From Isosphaeraceae bacterium (GTDB lineage: Bacteria > Planctomycetota > Planctomycetia > Isosphaerales > Isosphaeraceae): a DNA stretch of 64,000 nt. Positions 34,391 through 44,266 of this stretch are shown one piece after another. Position numbers and translations under genes: made by a program. Within the stretch, counting starts at the first letter, position 1, and every line of letters begins with the position of its first letter. Where the stretch lies: positions 1 through 64,000 of the forward strand of contig JAJPJC010000152.1 of NCBI GenBank assembly GCA_021324445.1. The letters are read 5' to 3'. The notes beneath the pieces were generated by a model. That model was given only the letters and a program-made list of their open reading frames with translations, did no database searches and had not been told where the DNA came from.

Positions 34391-36430
34391 GTGAACGAGA
34401 AATTCAAGCGGATCTTCGGCGGCAAGATCGTCAACAAGAAGCTGACGACCCGGACGGGCGTGGACGAGTTCCCCCGGTACGTCCTGGAGTACCTGATCGA
34501 CAACTACTGCACCGAGGAGAACTTCCAGGAGGATCTCCAGCGGGTCGTGAGGCGGCTGCGGGAGAACTTCGTCCACGGGGCCGAGGCCGAGAAGATCCGG
34601 CACATGATCCGGGAGACCCGTAACCACAGCATCATCGCCAGCCTGGAAGTCCGGTTGCAGGAGACCGAGGACAAATACTGGGGCACGATCTCGGCGATCA
34701 ACGAGAGCTTCGTCAACGTCACCGAGGGTCTGGTGCGCCAGTACCCGATGCTGCTCTCGGGCGGGATGTGGGGCACGATCACGCTGACCTACGACGAGAC
34801 CGAGGTCCACAACAAGAAGATCCGCCCTTTCAAGGTCGTCGAGTTCACGCCGTTCCAGATTTCGGTCATCGACCTGGGCGAGTACGTCGAGAAGCGGCGG
34901 GAGTTCACGGCCGACGAGTGGCTCGACATCTTGATCAACTCGGTGGGCCTGAACCCCGAGCCGCTGAGCCGACGTGAGAAGCTGCTCTACCTGATGCGGA
35001 TGGTCCCCCTGGTCGAGCCGAACGCCAACACGATCGAGCTTGCCCCCAGGGAGACAGGCAAGACCTACCTCTACCGCAATATCAGCTATTACTCGCAGGT
35101 CCTCTCGGGCGGCAAGGCGACCCCCGCCGGGCTGTTCATCAACAATGCCACGGGGAAGGTGGGCGTGGTCGGCACCCGAGACGCCGTGGTGTTCGATGAG
35201 ATCGCCAACACCGACTTCACCGACCCCAAGGCCCTCGTCTCGATCATGCAGGGCTATATGCAGGACGGCAAGTTCAGCCGGGGCAAGAAGGAGATCCTGG
35301 CATTCGCCTCGATCGTCCTGGTCGGCAATCTCGACGTTCAGGGCAAGCTGCCCCACGAAAAATATTACCACCTGTTCGAGCCGCTGCCGGCGTTCCTCCA
35401 GGTCGAGGCGTTCATCGACCGGCTCCACGCCTACGTGCCGGGCTGGGAGATCCCCAAGATCGGGCCGGACTCGGTCTCGCAGGACTACGGGTTCATCACC
35501 GACTACTTCTGCGAGATCATGCACGAGCTACGTCGGACCGACACCCTGGGCGGCCTGCGTTCCCGGTTCCGGCTGGTCGAGACCTCGGCGACCGGCTCGG
35601 GCGTGACCGGCCGGGACATCCGGGCCGTGGAGAAGGTGCTCTCGGGGCTGGTCAAACTCCTGTACCCGCATGGCGAGGTGAGCGACGACGAGCTGGCCGA
35701 ATTGCTGACCCTCGCCGTCGAGGGACGCCAGCGGGTCCGCAACCAGCTTCACCTGATGGCCCCCGGCGAATTCGGACCTTCCGTCCTCGGGGCCAGGCTC
35801 GAGCGGACAGGACGCCAGGTCGTCCCAACTTTGCGCGATGCCCAGAGGGTGCAGCACGTCCAGTTGCCGGCCTCGCCCAGAATCGGCGAGGTGATCGGCC
35901 TGGGCGTCCTGGGCGAGGACCGGGGGATCATCCTCCACTTCGAGATGCAGGCATCGAGCGGGTCGGGGCGGATCATCCCGTTGGGTTCGATGCAGAAAGT
36001 GATGAAGGAGAGCGTGGCCGCCGCCGCCCAGTTCATCAAGGTCAACGCCAAGGCCCTGGGCCTGCCGGCGAACTGGGCCGAGGAGAAGGACGTGGCCGTC
36101 CTGGCGACGATGATGGCCCTGCCCAAGGAGGGACCTTCAGCCGGCATCACGATCGTCACCGGGATCGTCTCGGCGCTCACCGGCCGCCCGGTGCGCAACG
36201 ACCTCGCGATGACGGGCGAGATCACGATCATGGGCAAGGTGCTCGGCGTGGGCGGCATCTTGGCCAAGCTCCAGGCGGCGATCGACGCCGGCTGCCGTGA
36301 GGTGGTCGTCCCCAGGGAGAATGAGCGGGATGTGGCCATGATCCCCGACTATCTCCGGGGGAAGATCCAGGTCCGGCATGTCACCACAATCGAAGAGGTC
36401 CTGGGCATCGCCCTCCTGCCGGCGAAATGA
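34391..36430 (+). CDS. brxL: BrxL, Lon-like AAA+ ATPase/protease
   Basis: The 679-aa protein starts at GTG 34391. It has an AAA+ domain with [17 protein letters not shown] (Walker A-like, K224) and [11 protein letters not shown] as Walker B. A C-terminal Lon-protease fold has [14 protein letters not shown] (S583) and [10 protein letters not shown] (K626). The Ser-Lys distance of 43 residues equals that of E. coli Lon (S679/K722), so the dyad appears intact. BrxL forms DNA-loading hexameric rings in type 1 BREX and is required for phage restriction there. It is the last gene of the run; a convergent HEAT-repeat gene follows. Confidence 0.93.
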   Translation: MNEKFKRIFGGKIVNKKLTTRTGVDEFPRYVLEYLIDNYCTEENFQEDLQRVVRRLRENFVHGAEAEKIRHMIRETRNHSIIASLEVRLQETEDKYWGTISAINESFVNVTEGLVRQYPMLLSGGMWGTITLTYDETEVHNKKIRPFKVVEFTPFQISVIDLGEYVEKRREFTADEWLDILINSVGLNPEPLSRREKLLYLMRMVPLVEPNANTIELAPRETGKTYLYRNISYYSQVLSGGKATPAGLFINNATGKVGVVGTRDAVVFDEIANTDFTDPKALVSIMQGYMQDGKFSRGKKEILAFASIVLVGNLDVQGKLPHEKYYHLFEPLPAFLQVEAFIDRLHAYVPGWEIPKIGPDSVSQDYGFITDYFCEIMHELRRTDTLGGLRSRFRLVETSATGSGVTGRDIRAVEKVLSGLVKLLYPHGEVSDDELAELLTLAVEGRQRVRNQLHLMAPGEFGPSVLGARLERTGRQVVPTLRDAQRVQHVQLPASPRIGEVIGLGVLGEDRGIILHFEMQASSGSGRIIPLGSMQKVMKESVAAAAQFIKVNAKALGLPANWAEEKDVAVLATMMALPKEGPSAGITIVTGIVSALTGRPVRNDLAMTGEITIMGKVLGVGGILAKLQAAIDAGCREVVVPRENERDVAMIPDYLRGKIQVRHVTTIEEVLGIALLPAK

Positions 36431-36537
36431 CCGGCGCATCATCGAGATGGGCACGGCCCTGATGAAGATCGACCGGCTCCAGGGGAGATTCGCCCGGGAA
36501 CCTTGAGCCGACCTTTCGATCTCGATCCGGGCCGCCC

Positions 36538-37515
36538 TCATTCGCCCATTCGGGCGTGGCGCTCGAACTTCGCCCGCAAGACGCGGCTGCCGCTCTTGTC
36601 CACGGCCTCGGCGATCCGCTGGCGCAGGCGGGGATCATAGCGATGGATCATCAGTGCCGACAGAGCCGCTGAGGAGACGGTCTCGGATCCGGTTGCGATG
36701 AGTTCCAGCAGAAAGTCATTGGCCGCGGGGAGCCGCAGCATGGCCATGGCCAGCAGAAGGGTCTCTTTCGGGCCGAGCGGGTTGCGTTGCCAGCAGCCCT
36801 TGAGCAACTCGAACGCCTCGGGCAGGCGCGACCTGCCCAGGGCCAGCATGGCCGCCTCGCGGAGGCCCGGGTTGCCCGAGTCGAGAACCTGCGAGACGAG
36901 AGGCAAGCCCTCCTTGGGCGAACAACCGAGAAGTCCGCTCAGGCATTCGGAGAGGACCTCGGGCTCCTGATCCCCGATCCGGGTCTTGAGGCGGAGCAGC
37001 AGCCCGGCGGATTCGGTGCCGTGATAGCCCAGAGCCTGCGCCGCGGCGATCCGAACTTCCTTCTGGGGATCCGTCAACGCATCGACGAGCAAAGGCAGCA
37101 GGCCGGGATCATCCAGCCGCGCCAGGGCCAGCAGGCCGGCGGCGCGCAGGGGTGCGGCCGTGTCCTCCTCACCGCCCCAGGCCGGCTCGAACTGGATGTG
37201 GCGTGCGGCTTTCAAGAAGATGTCCGGCCGCTCGTGCTCGAGCTTGTCGAGGGCCTGAACGATCGCGAGCTTACCCCGACACAGCTTGTCGCTCTTGAGC
37301 GGGTCCACCAGGAGCCGGTCGAAGGCCGCCTCCAGATCGGAGGCCAGATCGGCGAGCTTCTGGTCCCCGGCGATCGCCGCCGCGGCGGCGATGATCAGGT
37401 TGGACTTGTCAGCGAGAGCGGACCGCAGCTCGGCCGTGACTCGAGGTGAGGGGTCCTGATCGCGGAGTCGACGAACGGCGGAGAGCTTCTCCTCGACGGA
37501 TAAACGCTTGGCCAT
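36538..37515 (-). CDS. HEAT-repeat protein
   Basis: The 325-aa protein is made of Ala/Leu-rich helical pairs of about 35 residues, for example APLRAAGLLALARLDDPGLL, EVRIAAAQALGYHG and LREAAMLALGRSRLPEAF. These are HEAT/PBS-lyase-like repeats, which form a superhelical protein-binding scaffold. No catalytic motif or leader is seen. It is convergent with brxL, 107 bases away, and on the other strand, so it is not part of the BREX-like operon. The partner is unknown. Confidence 0.82.
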   Translation of the reverse strand: MAKRLSVEEKLSAVRRLRDQDPSPRVTAELRSALADKSNLIIAAAAAIAGDQKLADLASDLEAAFDRLLVDPLKSDKLCRGKLAIVQALDKLEHERPDIFLKAARHIQFEPAWGGEEDTAAPLRAAGLLALARLDDPGLLPLLVDALTDPQKEVRIAAAQALGYHGTESAGLLLRLKTRIGDQEPEVLSECLSGLLGCSPKEGLPLVSQVLDSGNPGLREAAMLALGRSRLPEAFELLKGCWQRNPLGPKETLLLAMAMLRLPAANDFLLELIATGSETVSSAALSALMIHRYDPRLRQRIAEAVDKSGSRVLRAKFERHARMGE

Positions 37516-37527
37516 GGCGACTCGGCT

Positions 37528-37782
37528 TCATGGGGTGGATCTGTGTCGCTCACCATCTGTCGTTTCAGGGTTGGGAGTCGTGTTGACCGCTCGCGTCTTG
37601 GCGGGCCGTTTGGGTCGTGAAGATCTTGTGGCGGCCCTCGCCGCACGAGCCTCCGCTTCGCGGCGGATGGCGAGCATCAGCGCGATGTCCTCATCGCTGA
37701 ATACGGACCGCATGCCTTGACGCCTCATGGCATTGGGAGACCCTTCCAGTCCAAACATCCCGCTCTCGGCGCCGATCGGCAT
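37528..37782 (-). CDS. Small hypothetical protein with FSDEDIALM motif
   Basis: The 84-aa frame starts at ATG 37782 and contains RSVFSDEDIALMLAIRREAEA followed by a basic, Ala-rich tail. The motif recurs as LYSDEDIALMVTIWDEEHE in the decayed frame at 37835-38166, so the two are likely paralogues. No family is recognised. It lies 12 bases upstream of the HEAT-repeat gene on the same strand and may be co-transcribed with it. Confidence 0.45.
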   Translation of the reverse strand: MPIGAESGMFGLEGSPNAMRRQGMRSVFSDEDIALMLAIRREAEARAARAATRSSRPKRPAKTRAVNTTPNPETTDGERHRSTP

Positions 37783-37834
37783 GATCGGGCAGAGGATGGT
37801 GGCGGCCAGATTCGCTCGAGCCTGGTGGGGGCGG

Positions 37835-38166
37835 TCAGGGGGCTGGCTTGGCCGGTCGAGGTCCTTGGCGTTTCCTTGCTTTCCTCAACTCGCGCTCGTG
37901 CTCCTCGTCCCAGATGGTGACCATCAGCGCGATGTCCTCGTCCGAGTACAGGGCCCCGATACCCGTCCGGTTTACGGGAAGTCTCTCCGCCGAAGATAGG
38001 CTCGGAAGTGGTGGAGGGCCGGGCTGTTCGGCCTTAAGTCGAAGGTCAGGTTGATGTCGTCGCCGTTTCTTATCCACCACTCCCGTCCTTTCCTGATCCT
38101 CATCAAGTTGGTGACCTTTTGGGCTGTGGCCAGTTCCGGAGGGCACCGCGCCATCTCCCCAGCCAA
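37835..38166 (-). pseudogene. Decayed small gene(s) with SDEDIALM motif
   Basis: Two minus-strand frames read as natural protein but do not join. One ends at 37972 (RIRKGREWWIRNGDDINLTF, then DLRPNSPALHHFRAYL). The other, ending at 37835, reads NRTGIGALYSDEDIALMVTI and DEEHERELRKARKRQG. The second lacks a plausible start of its own, and the first stops exactly where the second becomes protein-like. A frameshift near 37975 would fuse them. The alternative is two overlapping intact genes; I consider that less likely. Confidence 0.4.
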
Positions 38167-38474
38167 CCACCATGGGACGATCCCTTCTGCTCGGGTGTCG
38201 GCGGCCCGCCACCGAAGCTGGCAAGATAGGCTTCTTCAGACTCGAAGACCACATGATAAGCAACGTATCTCCATTGGATGCAGACGGTCGCCTCGCGAGC
38301 CCAGAATGCCCCATCGTTCGTGAATGGCCTCCCGACGAGGACCGAGCGACCGCCCTGGCGCTCGAACTTGCAGTCCACCAGCGCTCAACTGTGCCCTTCT
38401 GCGGGGAGCTGCACAATCACGAGCTTGCCGGCGAAGTCGGGTAGCCCCTCATCGATCATGCGTTGCGTCTCCAT
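38103..38474 (-). pseudogene. Hypothetical gene interrupted by an in-frame TGA
   Basis: From ATG 38474 the frame reads METQRMIDEGLPDFAGKLVI through PAEGHS, meets a TGA near 38386, and continues in the same frame as ALVDCKFERQGGRSVLVGRP and YVAYHVVFESEEAYLASFGG. Both sides look like one soluble protein. A single nonsense mutation, or a sequencing error, explains the break. The 3' part could still be translated from a GTG just after the stop (38378). Its end overlaps the decayed frame at 37972-38166. No family is recognised. Confidence 0.45.
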
Positions 38475-38486
38475 CGGCATCGCGAC

Positions 38487-39950
38487 TCACGCGGCGGAGG
38501 CGGCCGGGTTGGCCAGGGCGTCGAGGAGGGCGTCGGCGGTCGTCTCGGCGGCGTGGATGCAGTCGGGGATCCCCACGCCGTCGTAGGCGATGCCGGCCAG
38601 GTAGAGCCGGGGATGGCAGGCGAGCTTGCGGCGGATCGCGGCGACGTGGTCGAGATGGCCGAGGATGTACTGGGGCATCGACCGGGGATGGCGGTCGATC
38701 CGCAGGAACAAGGGCTCGCCGGCCGCGCCGATCAGCTCGCCCAGCTCGCGGCGAACCAGCTCCTCGATCGCCCGGTCATCCAGCTCGCAGAACTCGGGAT
38801 GCGCCGCGCCGCCGATGAAGACGCGGAGCAAGACGGTCCCCGCCGGGGCGCGGTTGGCGAACTTCACGCTCGAGAACGACACCGCCAGGATCGACCGGTC
38901 CTCAATCGCCGGCACGACGGCGCCGAAGCCGTCCAGGGGATGCTGGATCTGGTCGCGGCGGTAGGCCACGTTGGCGATGACCGACGAGGCATAGGGGATC
39001 GCGCGGAGCTGGAGTGCCAGGGCGGGATCCTGGGCGTCGATCAACCGCGCGGCGGCGTGGGCCTCGGTGGCCAGGATGAGAGCGTCGGCCTCCCGCGGCG
39101 GCCCGTCGAGCAACTCCACCAGCCAGGGCGAGATCGGCTCGTTGCGAACGATCCGCCGCACCGCCGTGTGGAGGCGGACGCTCCCCGGCGGCAGGGCGGC
39201 GGCCAACGCCGACGGCAGCACGCTCATCCCCTCGTCCAGGGTCACGAACATCCCGTACCGCGCCCCCGACGCCTGGGGCGCCGCGTGACGCGGGCCCCGG
39301 CGCCGCGCCTCACGCCGGGCCGCCAGGATCAGGCTGCGATGGTCGCGCTCCATGGCGAGGAACTGGGGCAGCGTCGCCTTGAGGCTCAGGTCCTTGGCAT
39401 CGGCCGTGTAGATGCCCGCGACCAGCGGCTGGACCAGCCGGTCCAGCGCCTCGCGACCGAAACGACGGCGCACGAAGCCCGCCAGGCTCTCCTCGACCTC
39501 GTCGTCGCGGCGGGGGAGGACCAAATCCATCAGCATGCGGAGCTTCCCCCGCCACGAAAGGATCGGCGTGGTCAAGATCGGGGTCAGACGCTGGGGCGCC
39601 ATCAAGACGAACCCCTCGGGCACCGGAACCAGCCGCCCCTTGCGCACGACGAAGGACCGCCGATGGCTGGCATCGGTCTCGATCAACCGCTCGCTCAGCC
39701 CCAGGCGCTCGCACAGCGCCAGACCCCATGGCTTGTTCGTGATGAAGGAATCCGGGCCGCACTCCAGCGTGAAGCCGTCGAAGCGATCCGTCGCGATCAC
39801 TCCCCCCAGCCGCGGCCGGGCCTCCAGGACCGTCAGATCGACCAATCGGCGGAGAGTCCCAGACCGCTCGTGGATCCGGTGCGCGGCCGCCAGGCCGGAC
39901 AGGCCGCCACCGATCACGATCACTCGATCCGATTTCAAGGGATCGCACAT
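38487..39950 (-). CDS. hemY: Protoporphyrinogen oxidase (HemY/HemG-type flavoprotein)
   Basis: The 487-aa FAD enzyme starts MCDPLKSDRVIVIGGGLSGLA, with the dinucleotide-binding GxGxxG, then LEARPRLGGVI and CGPDSFITNKPW. The C-terminus has LYLAGIAYDGVGIPDCIHA, the typical FAD-binding end of oxygen-dependent protoporphyrinogen oxidases. It converts protoporphyrinogen IX (or coproporphyrinogen III in the coproporphyrin route) in heme synthesis. Which substrate it uses cannot be read here. Start ATG 39950 is chosen because the long frame upstream is Arg-rich and not protein-like. The hemE gene lies upstream on the same strand after a 378-bp gap. Confidence 0.88.
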   Translation of the reverse strand: MCDPLKSDRVIVIGGGLSGLAAAHRIHERSGTLRRLVDLTVLEARPRLGGVIATDRFDGFTLECGPDSFITNKPWGLALCERLGLSERLIETDASHRRSFVVRKGRLVPVPEGFVLMAPQRLTPILTTPILSWRGKLRMLMDLVLPRRDDEVEESLAGFVRRRFGREALDRLVQPLVAGIYTADAKDLSLKATLPQFLAMERDHRSLILAARREARRRGPRHAAPQASGARYGMFVTLDEGMSVLPSALAAALPPGSVRLHTAVRRIVRNEPISPWLVELLDGPPREADALILATEAHAAARLIDAQDPALALQLRAIPYASSVIANVAYRRDQIQHPLDGFGAVVPAIEDRSILAVSFSSVKFANRAPAGTVLLRVFIGGAAHPEFCELDDRAIEELVRRELGELIGAAGEPLFLRIDRHPRSMPQYILGHLDHVAAIRRKLACHPRLYLAGIAYDGVGIPDCIHAAETTADALLDALANPAASAA

Positions 39951-40328
39951 GCGCTCGGCCAAAATTGCTCGCTCCTCCTCCGGTTGCGCACACACGGGGC
40001 TTGCCAAGACCGCACGGCCGAGGATCTCCTCGACAGAGAGGACCTCGACCTCGGGGGAACCGAGCCAAGAAACCGGGCGGACACCGCGCCCTCGCGCGGC
40101 GATCCTACTCGATGCGCCACCCGTTGGCTCGAAAAAAACCGGTGAGCGGCCGATTTTTTCGGGGCTTGGGCAAGCGTGGCGACGCGCCCGGTTGGTTGCA
40201 TTCGCTCGAAACCGGTCTCTCGGAACTATTCTAGCGGCCCGGTCCTGAGCGGACGATGGGTCAGGGCCAGATTCACGGCCGCCAACGCCCGATCGAGCGA
40301 TCGCGGGCTGGATTGCCCGCACGCGTGC
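39951..40328. other. 378-bp spacer between hemE and the oxidase gene
   Basis: No gene is recognised. Open frames on both strands are Arg/Pro/Ser-rich and look like chance frames of high-GC DNA. A promoter for the oxidase gene could lie here, but no clear elements are visible. Confidence 0.5.
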
Positions 40329-41429
<1,101 letters not shown>

Positions 41430-41701
41430 CGGGGGACGTTCTCCGAGTGGTTTTGGCGACGGCTCCAGCGATGATATTTTACAACGAGCCCGGCGCGATC
41501 GGTATCCGGTCGTGCTACGATCGGTGGAATGGGGAGTTGGTCGGCGGGGACCACAGCCCTACAATACCTTTAGGGACCCTCGCAGTTCCGGTCCCCCGAT
41601 CGCCGACGAACGGCCGGTTGCGGTCCGAAGGCTCCGGGCTGCACAAGACGGCCGGCCATGAGCCAGTCGAGTTTTGGTTTCTGGGAGACCTGGTGGTTCC
41701 G

Positions 41702-42661
41702 ATGGAACGTGATGACGGTGAGGGGCGGTCGGACGTATCGGGCTATGACGCCAATCGAGATTCCAGCCCGGACCTGGGGCAGAGTTACGCCGAAGGGACC
41801 ATCAAGAACGGGGTGGTGGGGCGCCGTTGGGCCGGGCCCGGGAATGGCTCGCCGCGGCCCTACCTGAGACGGACGGCCGACGAGCAATTACTCGACCGGC
41901 CGATGCCGGTCGAGCCGGTCCCGCGGGCGCCGGACCTGGGGGCCTTCACCCATACCGACGCGTGGCGCGTCTTGAGGATCCAGGGCGAGTTCGTCTACGG
42001 GATCAATGCGCTGGCCGAGGTCGGCGCCGCCGTGAGCATCTTCGGCTCGGCGCGGTTCGGGGAATCGCATCCGATGTACGCGGCGGCGCGGCGGCTGGGT
42101 GGTCTGCTGGCTCATCGCGGCTTCGCCGTGATGACCGGCGGCGGCCCCGGGCTGATGGAGGCGGCCAATCGCGGGGCCTACGAGGCCGGCGGCCTGTCGA
42201 TCGGCTGCAATATCGAGCTGCCCTCGGAACAGGCCGGCAACCCCTACACCAACCTCGCGGTCAACTTCCGCTACTTCTTCGTCCGCAAGACCATGTTCGT
42301 GAAATACTCCAACGGCTTCGTGATCTTCCCGGGCGGATTTGGTACGCTGGACGAGTTATTCGAGGCCCTCACCCTGGTTCAGACTCGCAAGGTCCATCGC
42401 TTCCCGATTATCCTTTATCACCGCCCCTACTGGCAGGGCCTGATGAACTGGATCGAGGACACCCAGCTCGCCGAGGGGACGATCAGCCCCGAGGACCTGA
42501 ACCTGCTGCGGCTCACCGATTCGGTGGAGGAAGCCCGCGACCTGCTGGTCGACTGCTACCAGAGGAATTGCTGGCCGGCCTGGAAGCGCTCGCACGGGGT
42601 GCAGAAGGAGGTCCAGCCTCTCGGCAGGCCGGCAACGGACCCACAGCGGAAGGACCCGTAG
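41702..42661 (+). CDS. LOG-family protein (TIGR00730-like Rossmann fold)
   Basis: The protein has VSIFGSARFGESHPMY, then VMTGGGPGLMEAANRGAYEAGG and the PGGFGTLDE motif near residue 209. Those are the marks of the LOG family, phosphoribohydrolases that release free cytokinin-type bases from nucleotides, or act as nucleotide-binding YgdH-type proteins. About 95 residues precede the first strand and are poorly ordered, so the real start may lie downstream. Start 41702 is one option; the frame is open further up. The helical-repeat gene begins 2 bases after the stop, and the two are probably co-transcribed. Confidence 0.85.
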   Translation: MERDDGEGRSDVSGYDANRDSSPDLGQSYAEGTIKNGVVGRRWAGPGNGSPRPYLRRTADEQLLDRPMPVEPVPRAPDLGAFTHTDAWRVLRIQGEFVYGINALAEVGAAVSIFGSARFGESHPMYAAARRLGGLLAHRGFAVMTGGGPGLMEAANRGAYEAGGLSIGCNIELPSEQAGNPYTNLAVNFRYFFVRKTMFVKYSNGFVIFPGGFGTLDELFEALTLVQTRKVHRFPIILYHRPYWQGLMNWIEDTQLAEGTISPEDLNLLRLTDSVEEARDLLVDCYQRNCWPAWKRSHGVQKEVQPLGRPATDPQRKDP

Positions 42662-42663
42662 CG

Positions 42664-43893
42664 ATGAGTGACGCTGGGAACGCAGCCGTCGCGACCGAAC
42701 CGGCAGCCCCGTGGGGGGACGCCGCTTTTGAGTCGGTCGAGGCGGCCTTGCGCGCCGCCGGCCCCCTGGCGGCGCTGGAGCGACTGGCCGAGCACCTCGA
42801 CGCCGCGGGCGACTATCGCGCCCTGCTCGATGCCCTGCTCCTGCGCGCGCGGCACGAACTGGGGTTGCCCCTGATCGCGATCGGCCCCCTCGCCGAGCTG
42901 CCCGAGCCCGTGCGGACGCACTATGAAGAGAAATATGTCGATGCGATCCGCCAGGTCGGCGCCAAGTACCTGGACGCCGGGGACATCCCGACGGCCTGGG
43001 CGTATTACCGGGCCATCGGCGAGACCGATCCGATCGCGCAGGCGATCCGCGCCTACCAACCCCAGGACAACGACGATCGGCTCGGCGCGGTCATCGAAGT
43101 CGCGTTCCAGCATGGGGTCAACCCGCGCCGGGGTTTCGAGCTGATCCTGGAGCATTACGGGACCTGTGCGGCGATCTCGGCCTTCGAGCAACTGCCGCCC
43201 ACCGACGAGGCGGTGCGCGCCGCCGCTGCCGAGCGTCTGATCGGCCGCCTCCATCGGGACCTCGCGGCCAACCTGCGGTCCGAGATCGCCGCCCGAGGCC
43301 AGGAACTTCCGCCGGCCTCGGCGACGATCGCCGAGCTGCTCCACGGCCGCGACTGGCTCTTCGCCGACGACGCGTACCACATCGACATCTCGCACCTGGC
43401 CTCGGTGGTGCGGATGGCCCTGGTGGTGGCCGACCCCCAGGTGATTGCCCTGGCCGTCGACCTGACCGAGTATGGCCGCCGGCTGGCGCCTCGGCTCCAG
43501 TTCGAGGGCCCGCCCCCGTTCGAGCGGGTTTTCGACGATCATCGCCTGTATCTTCGGGCCCTGCTCGGCCAGGACGTCCAGGCGGCGATCGATCACTTCC
43601 GGGCCAAGCTGGGGTCGCCCGGAGCCGAACCGGCCGAGAACCAGAAGACGATCCCAGCCCAGACGCTCGTCAACCTGCTGGTCCGCCTGGGGCGGCTCGA
43701 AGAGGCGATCGGGGTGGCCTCGGATTGGCTTGCCGGCCTACCCGACTCGGCCTTGTTCTGTCCCGGTGTGGCCCAGCTCTGCCAGCGCGCCGGGAATCCC
43801 CAACGGCTGGCAGCGGTCGCCCGCGATCACGGCGACCTGGTCAACTACACGGCCGCTCGGCTGGTGATGGTCGCTACGCCGGCATCATCGTAG
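42664..43893 (+). CDS. Helical-repeat (TPR-like) hypothetical protein
   Basis: The 409-aa product starts MSDAGNAAVATEP and consists mainly of amphipathic helices: ALERLAEHLDAAGDYRALLD, KYLDAGDIPTAWAYYRAIGE and NLLVRLGRLEEAIGVASDWL. The last two read like TPR units. No leader or catalytic motif is present. It follows the LOG gene by two bases, suggesting a functional pair. The stop TAG is the first three bases of the repeat at 43891-44039. Function unknown. Confidence 0.75.
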   Translation: MSDAGNAAVATEPAAPWGDAAFESVEAALRAAGPLAALERLAEHLDAAGDYRALLDALLLRARHELGLPLIAIGPLAELPEPVRTHYEEKYVDAIRQVGAKYLDAGDIPTAWAYYRAIGETDPIAQAIRAYQPQDNDDRLGAVIEVAFQHGVNPRRGFELILEHYGTCAAISAFEQLPPTDEAVRAAAAERLIGRLHRDLAANLRSEIAARGQELPPASATIAELLHGRDWLFADDAYHIDISHLASVVRMALVVADPQVIALAVDLTEYGRRLAPRLQFEGPPPFERVFDDHRLYLRALLGQDVQAAIDHFRAKLGSPGAEPAENQKTIPAQTLVNLLVRLGRLEEAIGVASDWLAGLPDSALFCPGVAQLCQRAGNPQRLAAVARDHGDLVNYTAARLVMVATPASS

Positions 43894-44039
43894 GTCAGGC
43901 TTGAGCCTGACAGGACGGAGATCCCGCCCTGGCCGCTTTCCGCCTCCAGCTCACGCCACGGTCGTCGGTCAGACTTGAGCCTGACAGGACGAGGATCCGG
44001 CCCTGGCCGCTTTCCGCGTCAGGCTCAAGCCTGACCTAC
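43891..44039. repeat. Triple GTCAGGCTTGAGCCTGAC repeat between convergent genes
   Basis: Three palindromic units occur at 43891-43912, ~43967-43986 and 44018-44039. The first two are followed by similar ACGGAGATCC/ACGAGGATCC text and a shared GCCCTGGCCGCTTTCCGC segment. The outer units are oriented as an inverted pair. The repeat supplies the TAG stop of the helical-repeat gene (43891-43893) and the TAG stop of the convergent small gene (44036-44038). Confidence 0.7.
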
Positions 44040-44227
44040 ATGAGTGAGAGCCCCGCTTCGGCGAGGGCCGAGCGGGGCAGCTCCAGGAAACGGCTGAGGA
44101 GATAGTCCCGCCCCCAGTCCTCGTTTTCCAGAGAATCCAGGGGCGGTAAGTCGGTGATGCCGAAGTGGCCGGTGAGGATCTCGTAGGCTTCCGAGACACC
44201 CAGCTCGACGATTGGGGTCAGCTCCAT
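44036..44227 (-). CDS. Small protein downstream of the M50 protease
   Basis: The 63-aa product reads MELTPIVELGVSEAYEILTG, then HFGITDLPPLDSLENEDWGR and LSRFLELPRSALAEAGLSLM. It is acidic and soluble, with no known family. It follows the site-2 protease gene by 39 bases on the same strand. Its stop is provided by the repeat at 43891-44039, so the original C-terminus may have been longer. Confidence 0.5.
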   Translation of the reverse strand: MELTPIVELGVSEAYEILTGHFGITDLPPLDSLENEDWGRDYLLSRFLELPRSALAEAGLSLM

Positions 44228-44266
44228 GGCGAGGTGCTCCTCCGCTTCGCTCGCCCCGCGCGACGC

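Noticed and set aside
32567-35524. 985-codon minus-strand frame spanning pglZ and brxL
   Set aside because: It crosses two real genes with clear motifs on the plus strand and has no domain of its own.
19060-36430. DISARM, or the DUF499-DUF3780-DUF1156-helicase defence system
   Set aside because: No helicase, DUF1998 or phospholipase-D gene is present, and PglZ plus BrxL point to BREX.
38378-38474. Selenocysteine reading of the in-frame TGA
   Set aside because: No SECIS-like hairpin is evident after the TGA and no selenoprotein family is recognised; a nonsense change is simpler.
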